A DNA stretch of 64,000 bases, taken from the NCBI RefSeq assembly GCF_040412425.1, contig NC_089763.1, positions 54,446,087 to 54,510,086 on the forward strand. The letters are read 5' to 3'. The stretch is from Macrobrachium rosenbergii. Its lineage: Eukaryota; Arthropoda; Malacostraca; Decapoda; Palaemonidae. A program made the position numbers and the translations under genes. The notes beneath the pieces are model-generated. The model had not been told where the DNA came from. It searched no databases and saw nothing but the letters and a program-made list of their open reading frames with translations. Shown here piece by piece: positions 39,561-53,225 of the stretch; position 1 is the first letter of the stretch, and each line of letters starts with the position of its first letter.

Positions 39561-39613
39561 GGCAGACAGACAGACAGACAGACAGACAGAGAGAGGGGAG
39601 AGAGAGAGAGAGA
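39561..39613. repeat. (CAGA)n and (GA)n tract
   Basis: About 7 CAGA units pass into GA repeats. Confidence 0.9.
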
Positions 39614-39729
39614 AAAATTAAATGCAAGTTATGAAAGCTAATTTTTCTTGAAACTGATTTTTCTCAGCACTCACTTTTGACTTATATTCCGAATCTAATT
39701 GAAGTAAAGTTCTGGATCTGTTTAGCTCA

Positions 39730-40176
<447 letters not shown>

Positions 40177-41159
40177 CTCATGGCACAATTTTATTAATAA
40201 AGATGAGCTATAGTTCATAAGGCTTAGGGAAAATGTTGAAGGTATGGAGGGCGAAACGCAGTCGTTGGAAAGATAAACTCGGAAGAAGGAAAGGATAATG
40301 TGAGTAATGCTTTTCAAGACTCACATTAGAGTGTCAAGCAGTCAGGGGTAGTTCGTCACGAGTTCTGTGTAGTATGCTTCGAAACGACCCTCTGGTGTAG
40401 GTGAAAGCATGAATCAATGTCTGTTACCTCTGAATACCTTGAGTTTTTGTAAGATATATTGTCGATAAATTACCATGTAAAGGGTAGTGTTCAGATAGGC
40501 CTAAGTTCTAAACTTGAATCCTTTTGGTAGCTGCATATTCACTGTCATGCTTCTTGGATATCAACTCCTCCATTCCCACACATCTTCCCTCACATCTAAA
40601 CGGAAAGTTATCTGTCTGTTCTTTACTTTCTTCTTATAACTCAAGAATTACACATAGGTTTCACTAAAGTATCCACCTACATTCTCAATAGGTTACCAAA
40701 ACGCCTTAACAATTTTTCACAGAAGCTAACTTTTTCCAACATATTCGTTATATTCCATACTAACAGTACATGATCTTCCTAGTTTCCTTTTACCCTCATC
40801 ATCGATTGACATTGCATCACCTACGGAAATGACCAACTTTAGACACCTTACCCAGACGCCTCACATCACTCCAACCATAAAAATATTTGACAACAATGGC
40901 TACATTGTTACACCCAACAAGCCACTTTCTTCTTAATAGTCATATTCTGACTGCTCTCAACAAATGACTTCTAATGCAATCTTTATCTATATGTGTGCCA
41001 TTAACAGCTTTTCTCTTGATTATAAAATTTCTCACACCACAGCCACATTCATAAAAATATTTCCACACATGATTTTCTATGGCTAAATTCCCACTGCTCT
41101 CTAGTTTATCTTGTTTACAGTTTCAATCAAAGTATGCTGTACTAATTCACTATAATTAA
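40177..41159. other. Unassigned stretch, possibly decayed coding on the - strand
   Basis: Minus-strand frames near 40870-41130 look slightly protein-like (CGCGVRNFIIKRKAVNGT), but no family could be named and stops are frequent. Confidence 0.25.
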
Positions 41160-41991
41160 TTCACACCACCCGTGCATCTGATATCTAACCCCGTCTCTTA
41201 CGACGCTCCTGATTGGCCATTGATCAGCCAGTCACAGGGCTAGAAACTCGCCAGTCTCTTCCAGCCGAGTCAACTCTACACTGCAACCTCTCCTCATGAA
41301 ATATGTCTTTCAAAAGTTATAACTTTCATTACACCTCAGTTTTACCCGAAGAAAAGTAGGGTTTCTCAGTTTCATCAATAAACATTGTCAAGCCAATGAT
41401 TTAAAGCTTATAATGATATATGAATTATGTACTTCAGTAAACTTAATGCTAAAATATGTATAGTGGAATAAACATGAAATTTTTAATATAAGATATATTC
41501 TTTCATTCCTTACATGACATCGCAGTGCATTTAGCATTTATCGTCTTGTGTTTCATACAATATCATAGCTTAAATGTCATGGATGACAATGCTGCCGAAA
41601 AATTATAGGCAGGGCCATCTATATGAAAATGACAAGCAAAAGATTAAGAACATTAAAATGAGCGGGGATGCGAGCAGAGATTAGCCTCATGTTTATTTCA
41701 CTATGCATATTTTAGCATTAAGTTTACTGAAGTACATAATTCAAATATCATTATAATCCTTAAATCATTGGCCTGACAATGTTTTATGATGAAATTGAAA
41801 AATACTACTTTTCTTCGGGTAAAACATATTGAAAGACATATTTCATGAGGAGAGGTCGCAGCGTAGATGTTGACTCGGTGATGGCTAGAAGAGATTGACG
41901 AGTTTCCAGCCCTGTGACTGGCTGATCAATGGCTAATCAGGAGCAATGTAAGAGACGGGGCTGGATATCAGATGCACGGGTACTGTGAACT
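41160..41991. mobile_element. Long-armed inverted repeat element, 832 bp
   Basis: Arms of about 300 bases (about 41160-41475 and 41693-41991) are inverted copies. Outer blocks are ACCCGTGCATCTGATATC and GACTGGCTGATCAATGGC; inner blocks are CTTCAGTAAACTTAATGCTA and GCATAGTG. The loop of about 215 bases is not repeated. There is no transposase. The structure fits a MITE or fold-back element. No target duplication is obvious at the edges. Confidence 0.85.
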
Positions 41992-43161
<1,170 letters not shown>

Positions 43162-43164
<3 letters not shown>

Positions 43165-43697
43165 ATTTAACCTGAGCATTTCTCCTCTCTTTCAGTTGAC
43201 TTAACCTTCCCTTCGTTTCTCATTTGTTGTTTTCCCCCTCTTTCTCCCCTTTTCGTTGTTTTTTTCCTGCTCTCACTTTCCATCTCTTTCCCTCTCCCTT
43301 CGTATCTTGTTTGTGTTATTCCGGGTCAGAAACAATAGCATGAATATGTAGATTACAGCTGACCGCCATTCGGTGTGGCACTGAAAATACAAAGACTTCT
43401 CCCTTTCTTCTTTTTTCTTTTTCTTGCCCTCTCTGTATTTCGAGCAAATGAAAGTCTTCGCTTCGCCCAGATTTTCGAAATTTGTGCTAACAACGTGATT
43501 TGAGATGGTGGTAGAGAGAGAGAAAGAGACAGACAGACAGACAAACCGGCAGAGAAAAAGAGAGATGGAAACAAATGACGCACGGGCATCGTTATATTCT
43601 TTTAGAGCCTCAGAAGAAAAGAAAAGGTCTTTTGGATTGGTGTTATGGTCTGTGGAATTTTGTCACCTTTTTCTAGGTATCGCTTCGATTTCAAATA

Positions 43698-43702
<5 letters not shown>
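43162..43702. other. Unassigned pyrimidine-rich stretch
   Basis: It holds T/C-rich sequence on the plus strand and a short (CAGA)n near 43528-43543. No gene is seen. Confidence 0.4.
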
Positions 43703-43761
<59 letters not shown>

Positions 43762-43781
43762 TGTGTGTGTGTGTGTGTGTA
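43703..43781. repeat. (GA)n-(GT)n compound microsatellite
   Basis: (GA)n to 43759, then (GT)n to 43781. It lies 16 bases upstream of the first recognisable LINE codon. Confidence 0.97.
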
Positions 43782-43796
43782 TGTAAGGAAATAGAT

Positions 43797-44770
43797 CTGA
43801 CAGCGTCCACGGACCAATATTCTGGAAGGTCTTGCGTCACTATGGCATTCCCGTTAAATATGTAAAGCTAATTGAAATTATCCCTGAACGAAGTAGATGC
43901 AAAGTTAATGTTGATGGGGTCTTGTCGAGTGAATTTTCAATAAAAATGGTGGGGTGCTACAAGGAAACGTTATTTCACTTTTGCTGTTTGTCCCTCTCAT
44001 AGATTTTATGGTGAAAAGAATGGTCGGAGATGGAAGAGAAAGTTTAGATTGGAGTTTCGATAGAAATTAGCAAGGCTAGAATATGCAGAAAAACTGTGCT
44101 AATAGGCAAAATTCCGCAATACTTACAATACTTCCTAAACAGAATACAATCATATATCTAGAAAGACGTGTCTTTAAGAATCTAAGGAAGACAGAAGTTT
44201 TGAGGGAAGAGTACACTTAAAGAAATGATGACTTCAGATGGAGAAAGGATTTATGAGGCTCAGTTTTTAAATATTTGGGAACATTGATATCCAGTACAAG
44301 TTCTTTTAAGATGGGATTTAGTGAAAGACTAAAAAAATCAAATTAATTATGGGAAAGCTGAGTAAAATTTGGACGTCAATTGCGTAAGAAAGTTAGGTTA
44401 TACATAAGTTTACTACAATCTTTATTGACTTATAGACATGAAGAGGGCGATATGTTAATGAAAACTATGTCGAAAAGATTTTGTTAATTTGAGAATAAAG
44501 CTTGAAGAAGAATATTAAGAGTTAGAAATAATACCATAAGAAATATTACCTATGAGATAATCATGGAAGGAGATGGGGATGGATTGAGCATGGCCTTGGC
44601 GCCACCCTTGTGAGAATAGTGTGATAATGTCATCCGGGCTCCTATGGGCACCGGAAGAGCTGAAGACCCAGACCAACTTGGATAGGAAGTATGAAAATAG
44701 AGGCTAATGCTAGGTAGGGATTTATGTAAGAGAGGGCACAATAAATACGTAGAGATGATGGTTCATGATG
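43797..44770 (+). pseudogene. LINE (RTE-like) reverse transcriptase C-terminal half, decayed
   Basis: It opens at the motif-A end of the RT with DSVHGPIFWKVLRHYGIPVK (family AFDSVHREALWKVLRHYGIP) and VKLIEIIPERSRCKVNVDG. Next comes GGVLQGNVISLLLFVPLIDF, matching the GVRQGCPLSPLLFNLFID block. Further on are SVFKYLGTLISSTSSFKMGF, then VRLYISLLQSLLTYRHE and ENKAXRRILRVRNNT. The tail has GRRWGWIEHGL and TWIGSMKIEANAR, matching the RRRWRWIGHVLR..GRP..TW tail. The YADD box is lost between 44040 and 44150. Stops and frameshifts are common. The 5' end is truncated next to a microsatellite. Confidence 0.88.
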
Positions 44771-44779
44771 ACAATGAAA

Positions 44780-45070
<291 letters not shown>

Positions 45071-45077
45071 TAGCTGA

Positions 45078-45119
45078 CTAACCCGGCGCTGTCCAGGAAA
45101 TCTGTGAATGACTACCGAT

Positions 45120-45174
<55 letters not shown>

Positions 45175-45690
45175 TCTCTTTTCTCCTCTCTCTCCAACTA
45201 ACCTCACTCTTTCCCTCTTTCTCCTCCCTAACACCCCCTCTACTCTCTCTCTCTCTCACTTTCTCTCCCTCTCTCTCACTCTCTCCCTTTCCTGTTAGGA
45301 TAGATACTTCAGTTACATTGCCCAGCATTTTTGACAATTTATATTTTATCCCTTCTCACCCTCCATTCCTACATTCCTATCAGGGCTGAACTTAGGCTTT
45401 AAGGGCATCGGGAGTATCACTATTCATCTCAGCGACCTCGAAAACTGTGGATTAGACACTAATATCTGTAATTTTTTACATTTTATTTTTCACCCCTTCT
45501 CACCCTACCTTCCTATCGGGGCTGAACTTGGACTTAAAGGGCATCAGGAGTGTCACTATTCATCTCAGCGACCTCAAAAACCATGGATTAGACACATAAT
45601 CTGTCGTTTTACATGTCACTTCTTTCCCACCCCCACCCCCTTTGATGCCAGTTATGTCTTACCCCCACAGTATTCTCTTCCAGATAGTAA
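45078..45690 (+). repeat. Dispersed repeat, LINE-3'-end-like, left part
   Basis: It begins TAACCCGGCGCTGTCC, passes a (CT)n array (45123-45171) and then holds two ~140-base tandem modules (about 45335-45465 and 45475-45605). The modules share GGGCTGAACTT, GGGCATC, TCACTATTCATCTCAGCGAC and GGATTAGACAC. It is cut at 45690 by the PIF/Harbinger insertion and resumes at 48091. The whole resembles untranslated tails of RTE-like retroelements; that name is inference. Confidence 0.6.
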
Positions 45691-48090
45691 TGCTAGGTTC
45701 ACACATTCACGTATCAAGACACGCATGCCCATGCACGGCGGAAAACTGGTAAGTACGTAAATACAACGTAAATGCACCGTAAATGCTATGTAAGTGCGCC
45801 AGTATGCAGGGCGACCGATATGCAACACCCAGGCGTATGCCGGGAGCCACGAACCTTTCGACCTGTTCAAAACCATGCATGGGTGGCCACGTCAACTATC
45901 ATTTAGCGTGGCCCGACCGGCACAGCCTGGCGCCGACCTTGTGGTGACCACGTGCCCACTAGGACCTTACCTGTGGTCCAACACCGCTCCAGGTTCCCGC
46001 CTTGCACCGCGTGGGTCTTTGCATGGCGTGGGAGTAGACGCTGCAACTGTGCCGCACCGCACGCATCCAAGACGAATTGGCAACACTGTGACCTGGGATA
46101 AAAAGGGAAGGCAGCGCACTTGCGGGTCAATCGACACTACGTTTCTGAATAATTTTCAGTCTTAATTTTAAGTTTATTTGTTATATGTATGTGTGGGTGT
46201 GTATAGTACTTATATTATTTTTATTGTATGGTTGTGTAATGTATTTTTGTATGAGTGGCTGTATATTTTTCTTATATTTACATGTATGTTTGTGTATTAT
46301 ATTAAATAAATATATTTTTTCAATATTATGTCTGGCTCTATCCTCTTTCCAGTTACTAAGTATTGATGAGAATGCATCATGGTTTTGAAAAATATCTTTT
46401 ATTAAATTAACTGGCACAAATATAAGTACACAAATAAAGAAGGCAAAATGAACCTGAAAAGACTATCTAAGTATACATCACTGAATTTTAAATAAGTCCA
46501 AAATACTATATGTAACATATGGGCACAGAAACAAAATTACAACAGACAGAAAAGATAAGCAAGTCATATACAATGTAACAAATATCGGAGAGAAGGAACT
46601 TTCAAAAAGATATAGAATTATCATATCAGAAAAGAATCAATGTTAAGTAATTATTACACAGGGCAAAATAACTGCAACACATACAAGTACACAAATATTA
46701 AGTTTCGAACTAAATGCATGAACAGACATTTAAGTAAATACAGTAAGTTGAACAATAAAGTATACAGGAAAGTAACTAAATCATGTTCTCCTGCCAATGC
46801 ACTGAGCCTTCAGCCGATGAAAAATATTCTTTCAGCATGTTCCGTTGTTGCTTTGCATCCCTGGTTGCAGTGTTGCCGGTCACGGTTGGAAGGGCTGCTC
46901 CTAAGGACGGGTCACTCCTCCAGCTACCAGGTATGACGGTATGTGTGACGGGGTGCTCCTGATCCCCTTCTTGTCTGCGTTTTTTCTTATTGTAATATTA
47001 TGCATATGAAAGCTCGTGACAGCGCAGCTTGAGGTGAGCGTAATGGGCCAGGTGGTCGAAAAACAACTACGTATTACTGCGAAACTTTCCCTAATAATCC
47101 AGGGTTGCATCCTAACAACTGCTTCAAAACATACCACACCACACGCAAGTGGACTACAAAGCAAAATACACATTAATGCCATGCCCACGTATGTAGCAAT
47201 AATGAAAGTATTGGTAATTGTTTAGTAATGAATTTTGAGTGAATACTTTTCCAACTCTGGTTTAATTAACTTTTGTAAATAACTATGTTTTATGAAATGC
47301 ATAAATAAATATTGTAACAACAATGTTCTTTTCATTTTGAGCTTCTAAACATTTTGAATATTAATTGGAATCATTCTAATAAGATAACACTGATAGCTAT
47401 GAAAATAAAGCAAACTGATTGTGTCTGTATTTCCAGGTATAACAAATAAGGAGCAATTTTTAAATATGGTTAATTCTGATAAAATCATGAGTATGAATGT
47501 AGCAGTTATCATCAAGATATTATGTGATGCAATTACTGTGCTTTTTTAATAAGACACAGCCCTATGAGATTGACACAAAAAAATTATAAAAATAATGGAA
47601 TTCCCAGCTATCATAAAAACGATGACGAACATTGAACGGAATGAATAAATGAACTGTCGAGACAAAAAGGTCGATTATCAGTAAGAAAAGATGTTTTAGA
47701 AAATGATGGTTACATAATCTGGTAACAGAATCCCGAAGGCGTCCTCCACCGTCCTGCATGCCCTACGTGGGGTCAACGTGAGGCTGACGTAACTCAGTAA
47801 CGCACAACGTTACACATACGGTATACGTACATCGGTGTTACATGCTCTGCCACAAACTACTTTTGGCTGCGCCGCAGCTTGTCGGGCCACTTCCGGTAAG
47901 CGTCATGTCACGCTTACGAAGTGCGCACATTTGCGACGCACTATAATACGCTTGCTTTACTTTACGCACATCGGCCAATGTCACATATCCAGTTAGGCGG
48001 GGCTTATTCATCTCGCGCATGGTAACGTTTCACAATTTTCGGCCATGCGTGGGCATGTGTGCCTTGATACGTGAATGTGTGAACTTAGCA
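45691..48090. mobile_element. PIF/Harbinger-type DNA transposon, 2.4 kb, decayed
   Basis: The left end TGCTAGGTTCACACATTCAC and the inverted right end TGCTAAGTTCACACATTCAC share about 50 bases of terminal inverted repeat. The element is bordered by TAA on both sides (45688-45690 and 48091-48093). A 3-bp TWA target duplication is the hallmark of PIF/Harbinger. A nearby paralogous sequence at 48229-48272 shows the uninterrupted target. The interior holds a decayed transposase tail on the minus strand. The element's usual second gene (Myb-like) was not found. Most of the catalytic domain is missing or unreadable. Confidence 0.85.
46776..47190 (-). pseudogene. PIF/Harbinger transposase C-terminal remnant
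   Basis: The minus-strand reading ends at TAG 46778-46776. The last ~70 codons include PGSWRSD, GNTATRDAKQQRNMLKEYF and SSAEGSVHWQENMI. These match the usual transposase tail, in which a short WR element is followed by ..N.ATR.AK..RN.L..YF....G.V.WQ. Upstream, in another frame, is SCAVTSFHMHNITIRK, corresponding to the ACCVLHNI helix. A stretch like ESFAVIRSCFS stands where the catalytic Glu-containing ERAFG.LK.RF block is expected. At least one frameshift separates these parts. The gene is inactive. Confidence 0.7.
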
Positions 48091-48370
48091 TAAGTCATAT
48101 GTATACCGAAATGAAGGTATGATAAACAGGTAAAGTTTATTTAGTTACTAAGTCCACAGGCAGAACCAGCCCCATTTCAAGGAAGCCCTTCCAACCTCCA
48201 CCCTTTTTGGTGCCCTTTGGTGCTAATGATGTCTTACCCCCACAGTATTCTTTTCCAGATAGTAAGTCATATGTACAACAAGTTTGGTTGAAATTGCTTA
48301 ATGCGTTTCAGAGTTATGCTGGAACGTACAACATACATACATACACTCACACATACATACATCCACTTTT
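48091..48370 (+). repeat. Dispersed repeat, right part, with (CATA)n tail
   Basis: It resumes after the Harbinger insertion with TAAGTCATATGTATACC. A second module (about 48185-48330) contains TCTTACCCCCACAGTATTCT, CCAGATAGTAAGTCATATGT and TTTGGTTGAAATTGCTTAAT. It ends in an ACATACATACAT run, typical of the 3' end of some arthropod non-LTR elements and their derivatives. Confidence 0.6.
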
Positions 48371-48616
48371 AAATAATAGATATCTTTAGGTCCATACACG
48401 TCACACAGACACACACATCCTCGCACATGCCTATGTGTGTATATGTAGTTGAAATCACCAGAATGCGTTAGGTATATATGTGCCACATATATGTGCCACA
48501 GGGAAAAATTAAACAGGTTATAAATCTTGACCGGTCCCAAGGCAGCTTGAAGATGTCTTAGAAATACTAAAGAGCGAAACTGGTTAGAATTTGTATCCTA
48601 TGTTTCTCTTTTCCCC

Positions 48617-49386
<770 letters not shown>

Positions 49387-49467
<81 letters not shown>
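49387..49467. repeat. (TA)n microsatellite
   Basis: Two TA blocks with one slip (ATATTATA) near 49431. Confidence 0.95.
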
Positions 49468-49470
<3 letters not shown>

Positions 49471-49561
49471 CAATGCATTTAAAGTGGTGCTTGAAAAAGA
49501 TCTTTGCTATTAAACAGATAAATGTTGGACCAAGATATCTATCTATATTTACATATACATA

Positions 49562-49625
<64 letters not shown>

Positions 49626-49728
49626 CATAAATATGTATCATGTAAATATTTTCCCTAGATATCTTGGTCCAACATTTATCTGTTTAATACTGAAAAATCT
49701 TTCAAACCACTTTTAAATGCATTGATTA
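49468..49728. repeat. Inverted repeat (~72-bp arms) around a (TA)n core
   Basis: Left arm 49468-49540 and right arm 49657-49728. Both carry AATCAATGCATTTAAA, TTAAACAGATAAATGTTGGA and CCAAGATATCTA, inverted. (TA)n at about 49570-49618 occupies the loop. The right arm runs into duplicated segment B. Confidence 0.85.
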
Positions 49729-50347
49729 AAGATGTTCCTTAAATATATGGAAAAAAATAGGAATTCGCTATGAAATACTTTTCCCATCTAAAACATTATT
49801 TATAATGTTCTTAGATATTGTATTTATATTAACATTATTAATATTATTATTGTTACTGAATTATTATTATTGTTCGACAATTCCTAATGTTCATTTGGAG
49901 TCAGCTTAAAAAACCTTACCTTGACAAGCAAGCTTCGGCAGAACTGAATTCCAAAATAGGTAACAAAAATAAAAGACAGATCCAAGAGAATAGCAAATAA
50001 GGAACTAAAATGTAAAGACAAATCAACAAAAAGGTGAAATACATACGCACAGGGTGGAAAAACAAAGGTAATGGCCTGGGGAAGATTTCCCTACTGCATC
50101 CCCAATCTAAACACATTTTTATCCTTCTTGACAGTTATATATTCTTCGTTGTTACGTGTTAAGAAATTGTTGCCTGACAATTCTCTTATTCTCAGAAATG
50201 TTCGAATATCATAGAAGTACAGCATATTACGACCTCACCTCTGTTTGTAAGCTTTCCATACGAGCATTTTACCTTTAAACTCTCGTGAATTATTCTTATG
50301 CTCTTATCTTGAGCTGTGTTCTGTGCAATGGGTCTTTAAAGGTAAAC
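49717..50347 (+). repeat. Duplicated segment, copy B
   Basis: Collinear with copy A but without TA arrays, and with about 150 extra bases near 49960-50110. Where copy A has AACAAAAAGG followed by a TA array, copy B has AACAAAAAGG followed by ordinary sequence. That shows the array expanded in A only. Confidence 0.8.
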
Positions 50348-50499
50348 AACTTTCAGGCCCCGCGTTACAAATTTCGTGTTGCTACGAGGGTGTACTGAAA
50401 GTAAAACGCCTGCCAGGTCAGAAGTCCTTCATTATCAGGAGACATATTCAGCCAAATTCACGTGTAGATTAACTCGTTGTCTACACTGTTATCGCCATC

Positions 50500-51200
50500 A
50501 CAGCTTTCAACGCTGCGCGACATAAAGGGCCTCAGTGAAATTCCTCCTCTCCTATCTTCCCTGCCCTTTCACGTCTACTAATCTCCACTTATCTTCTGCT
50601 TCCCGTCTCTTAACTCTCATCCAAGTTGCGCGGGATCTCGCAACTCTTGTGGTGCACAAAGGAGCCCAGCTGACATTATCACGTACCATTCTCCCTGGGG
50701 TGGTGAGAAGAACATGTCCAAGCAACCTTCATCTTCCCTTTATCATTACCTCATCTACATACAGCATCATTTTGTATCTTTTCCCTTCACATTCGGCCAT
50801 CTGACTCATAACATTCTTCTTAAAGCTTTTCTCTCCAACTGACAAAATCTTCTGGAAATAGTTTTATTGTCATACCATGATTCATATCCGCGTAGCAGCA
50901 ATACTGATCGTACTAGAAAAATATATATACCTACTTTCTTATGTAATGCCATTCTATTTGATTTCCAAATCTTATTCAGCCTACCCGTTGTCTGATTTAT
51001 TTTCTTTTTTTAACTTTCACTTAAATCTACTTCATGAGAACATGTATTGGATATTATTATTACTGAGTATTTGAAAGACTCTACTTCATTCATTCATTCA
51101 TTCTCCGTCCTATTTTACTTCTTGCCTCTAATAGTATTCTGTTCTCATTATTTCTGTTGTTATCAGATTTATTTCAAGTCGCATTTCCATAGATGAATGG
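50500..51200 (-). pseudogene. LINE (RTE-like) reverse transcriptase C-terminus, second copy
   Basis: The minus-strand reading, from 51200 down, gives LEINLITTEIMRT, then VESFKYSVIIISNTCSHEVD (family VESFKYLGS.IS). GRLNKIWKSNRMALHKKVGI, YESWYDNKTISRRFCQLERK and ALRRML follow. The tail has RLLGHVL, RDNVSWAPLCTT, RATWMRVKRREAEDKWRLVD and EALYVAQR, which corresponds to the usual ALCAPRR-like end. Stops and a damaged Y-L-G and GHVLR block show decay. It shares the tail type of the 43.8-44.8 kb copy but lies on the opposite strand. The catalytic YADD part is not readable. Confidence 0.87.
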
Positions 51201-51816
51201 TGCCCCGTATTCAACAAGATTTGTAAAGCATGGGGTTTTCACTATGACCTTTCTTTGCAATCTTTGCTAAGACCTCCAGTTCTCAATCACAAGGCTTGGC
51301 TTCCTCCTTCCTTATTCTACAAAACGTTTTTACTGAAACTCGAGAATTATTAGTTTAAGAAATACGCGATCCCGGTCCTTTTCGAGATTTTCTTTAAAAC
51401 TTGAGTATCATCTGTTGTCCCTGCAGAAACATTTCTGAACATTTTCACCCCTTTCAATAATTAACGTGATTAAGTCAATTTATAAGTAACTTGCCCATTT
51501 GAAACTTGTGATAACTTTTCTTTTGCGCAACTTTGCATTTCCCGTAACCTTTACAAGTAAAGTCAGAAATCTGAGGACAATTTCCGCAAGATAACACGAA
51601 CTCCCAAGCAACTCAGAAGAAACAAACAGATTATTTGCTCTCGAAATTTTAGAGAATATTGAAGTTACTATGTATCAAAGGAGGCTGACCTTTGGTAGTG
51701 AAAAATAATACAACTAATTGTTGCTTTATTTAATTCACTAAATCGGACACGTCGCGCGCCATCTCTGTTCTGTGTTTTAGGCAACATTTTCTGGATGCAT
51801 AAGTGATCATGGTTAA

Positions 51817-51818
<2 letters not shown>
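51201..51818. other. Unassigned stretch
   Basis: Possibly the unreadable upstream part of the LINE; nothing else was recognised. Confidence 0.35.

Positions 51819-51870
<52 letters not shown>
51819..51870. repeat. (CT)n microsatellite
   Basis: About 26 CT units. Confidence 0.97.
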
Positions 51871-51874
<4 letters not shown>

Positions 51875-52199
51875 TGTGTGCGTGTATTGTTTCAAGCAGT
51901 TGTACCCGTAGCTACCGTCACACGAGCAGAGAAATTTCGTGTATAACCAAAGCTTTCATTTTATAGGCTACTCATACTGTAGGTAGTACCGAGAATTATT
52001 ACACTACTTTCTCAAGATCGTTAATCACGTGATGGTTAGACGCATCAACTCAAGTAAATTTGTTTGAAAGTACGTTCTTGGCTGTGCTTCTCAGCTTAAC
52101 GGAGAAATAGGAAGAATATAAATAGTATATCAGGCAACTACCATTATACATGATTATATACACATAGTCACATACACACACTAATATATGTATGAAATG

Positions 52200-52411
<212 letters not shown>

Positions 52412-52536
52412 TATGTATAAGTACACCAATGTTTATTTCAAGATACCGTCCCGAGGACATCAGGTAACTAATGATCGTTTCTTTTGAGCCATTAAGTAAG
52501 GGTCTTGTAAAGTGTATCAGCTATGTACCTTTATCG

Positions 52537-53013
<477 letters not shown>

Positions 53014-53191
53014 TGTTTGTATGTGTGTCTGAACTTTTATTTTTAAAGTGCACTGAAATGCAAAATATGGAAAATACTTATGTGCAAATAAACCACAAAG
53101 GTAACGTAGACTAACAATTGCCTCCTTTGCAAGACAGTCTTCTGTTTCTTATCTGTCCACTGGAAGTGGCAAGCTCCATCTGTTCCGCTGT

Positions 53192-53225
53192 ATCAAAGTA
53201 GGCCCGTAGCCAGGCCTACTTTGAT
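53192..53225. other. Perfect hairpin, 13-bp arms, 8-nt loop
   Basis: ATCAAAGTAGGCC, loop CGTAGCCA, GGCCTACTTTGAT. It is GC-richer than its surroundings and stands alone in unassigned sequence. Confidence 0.85.
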
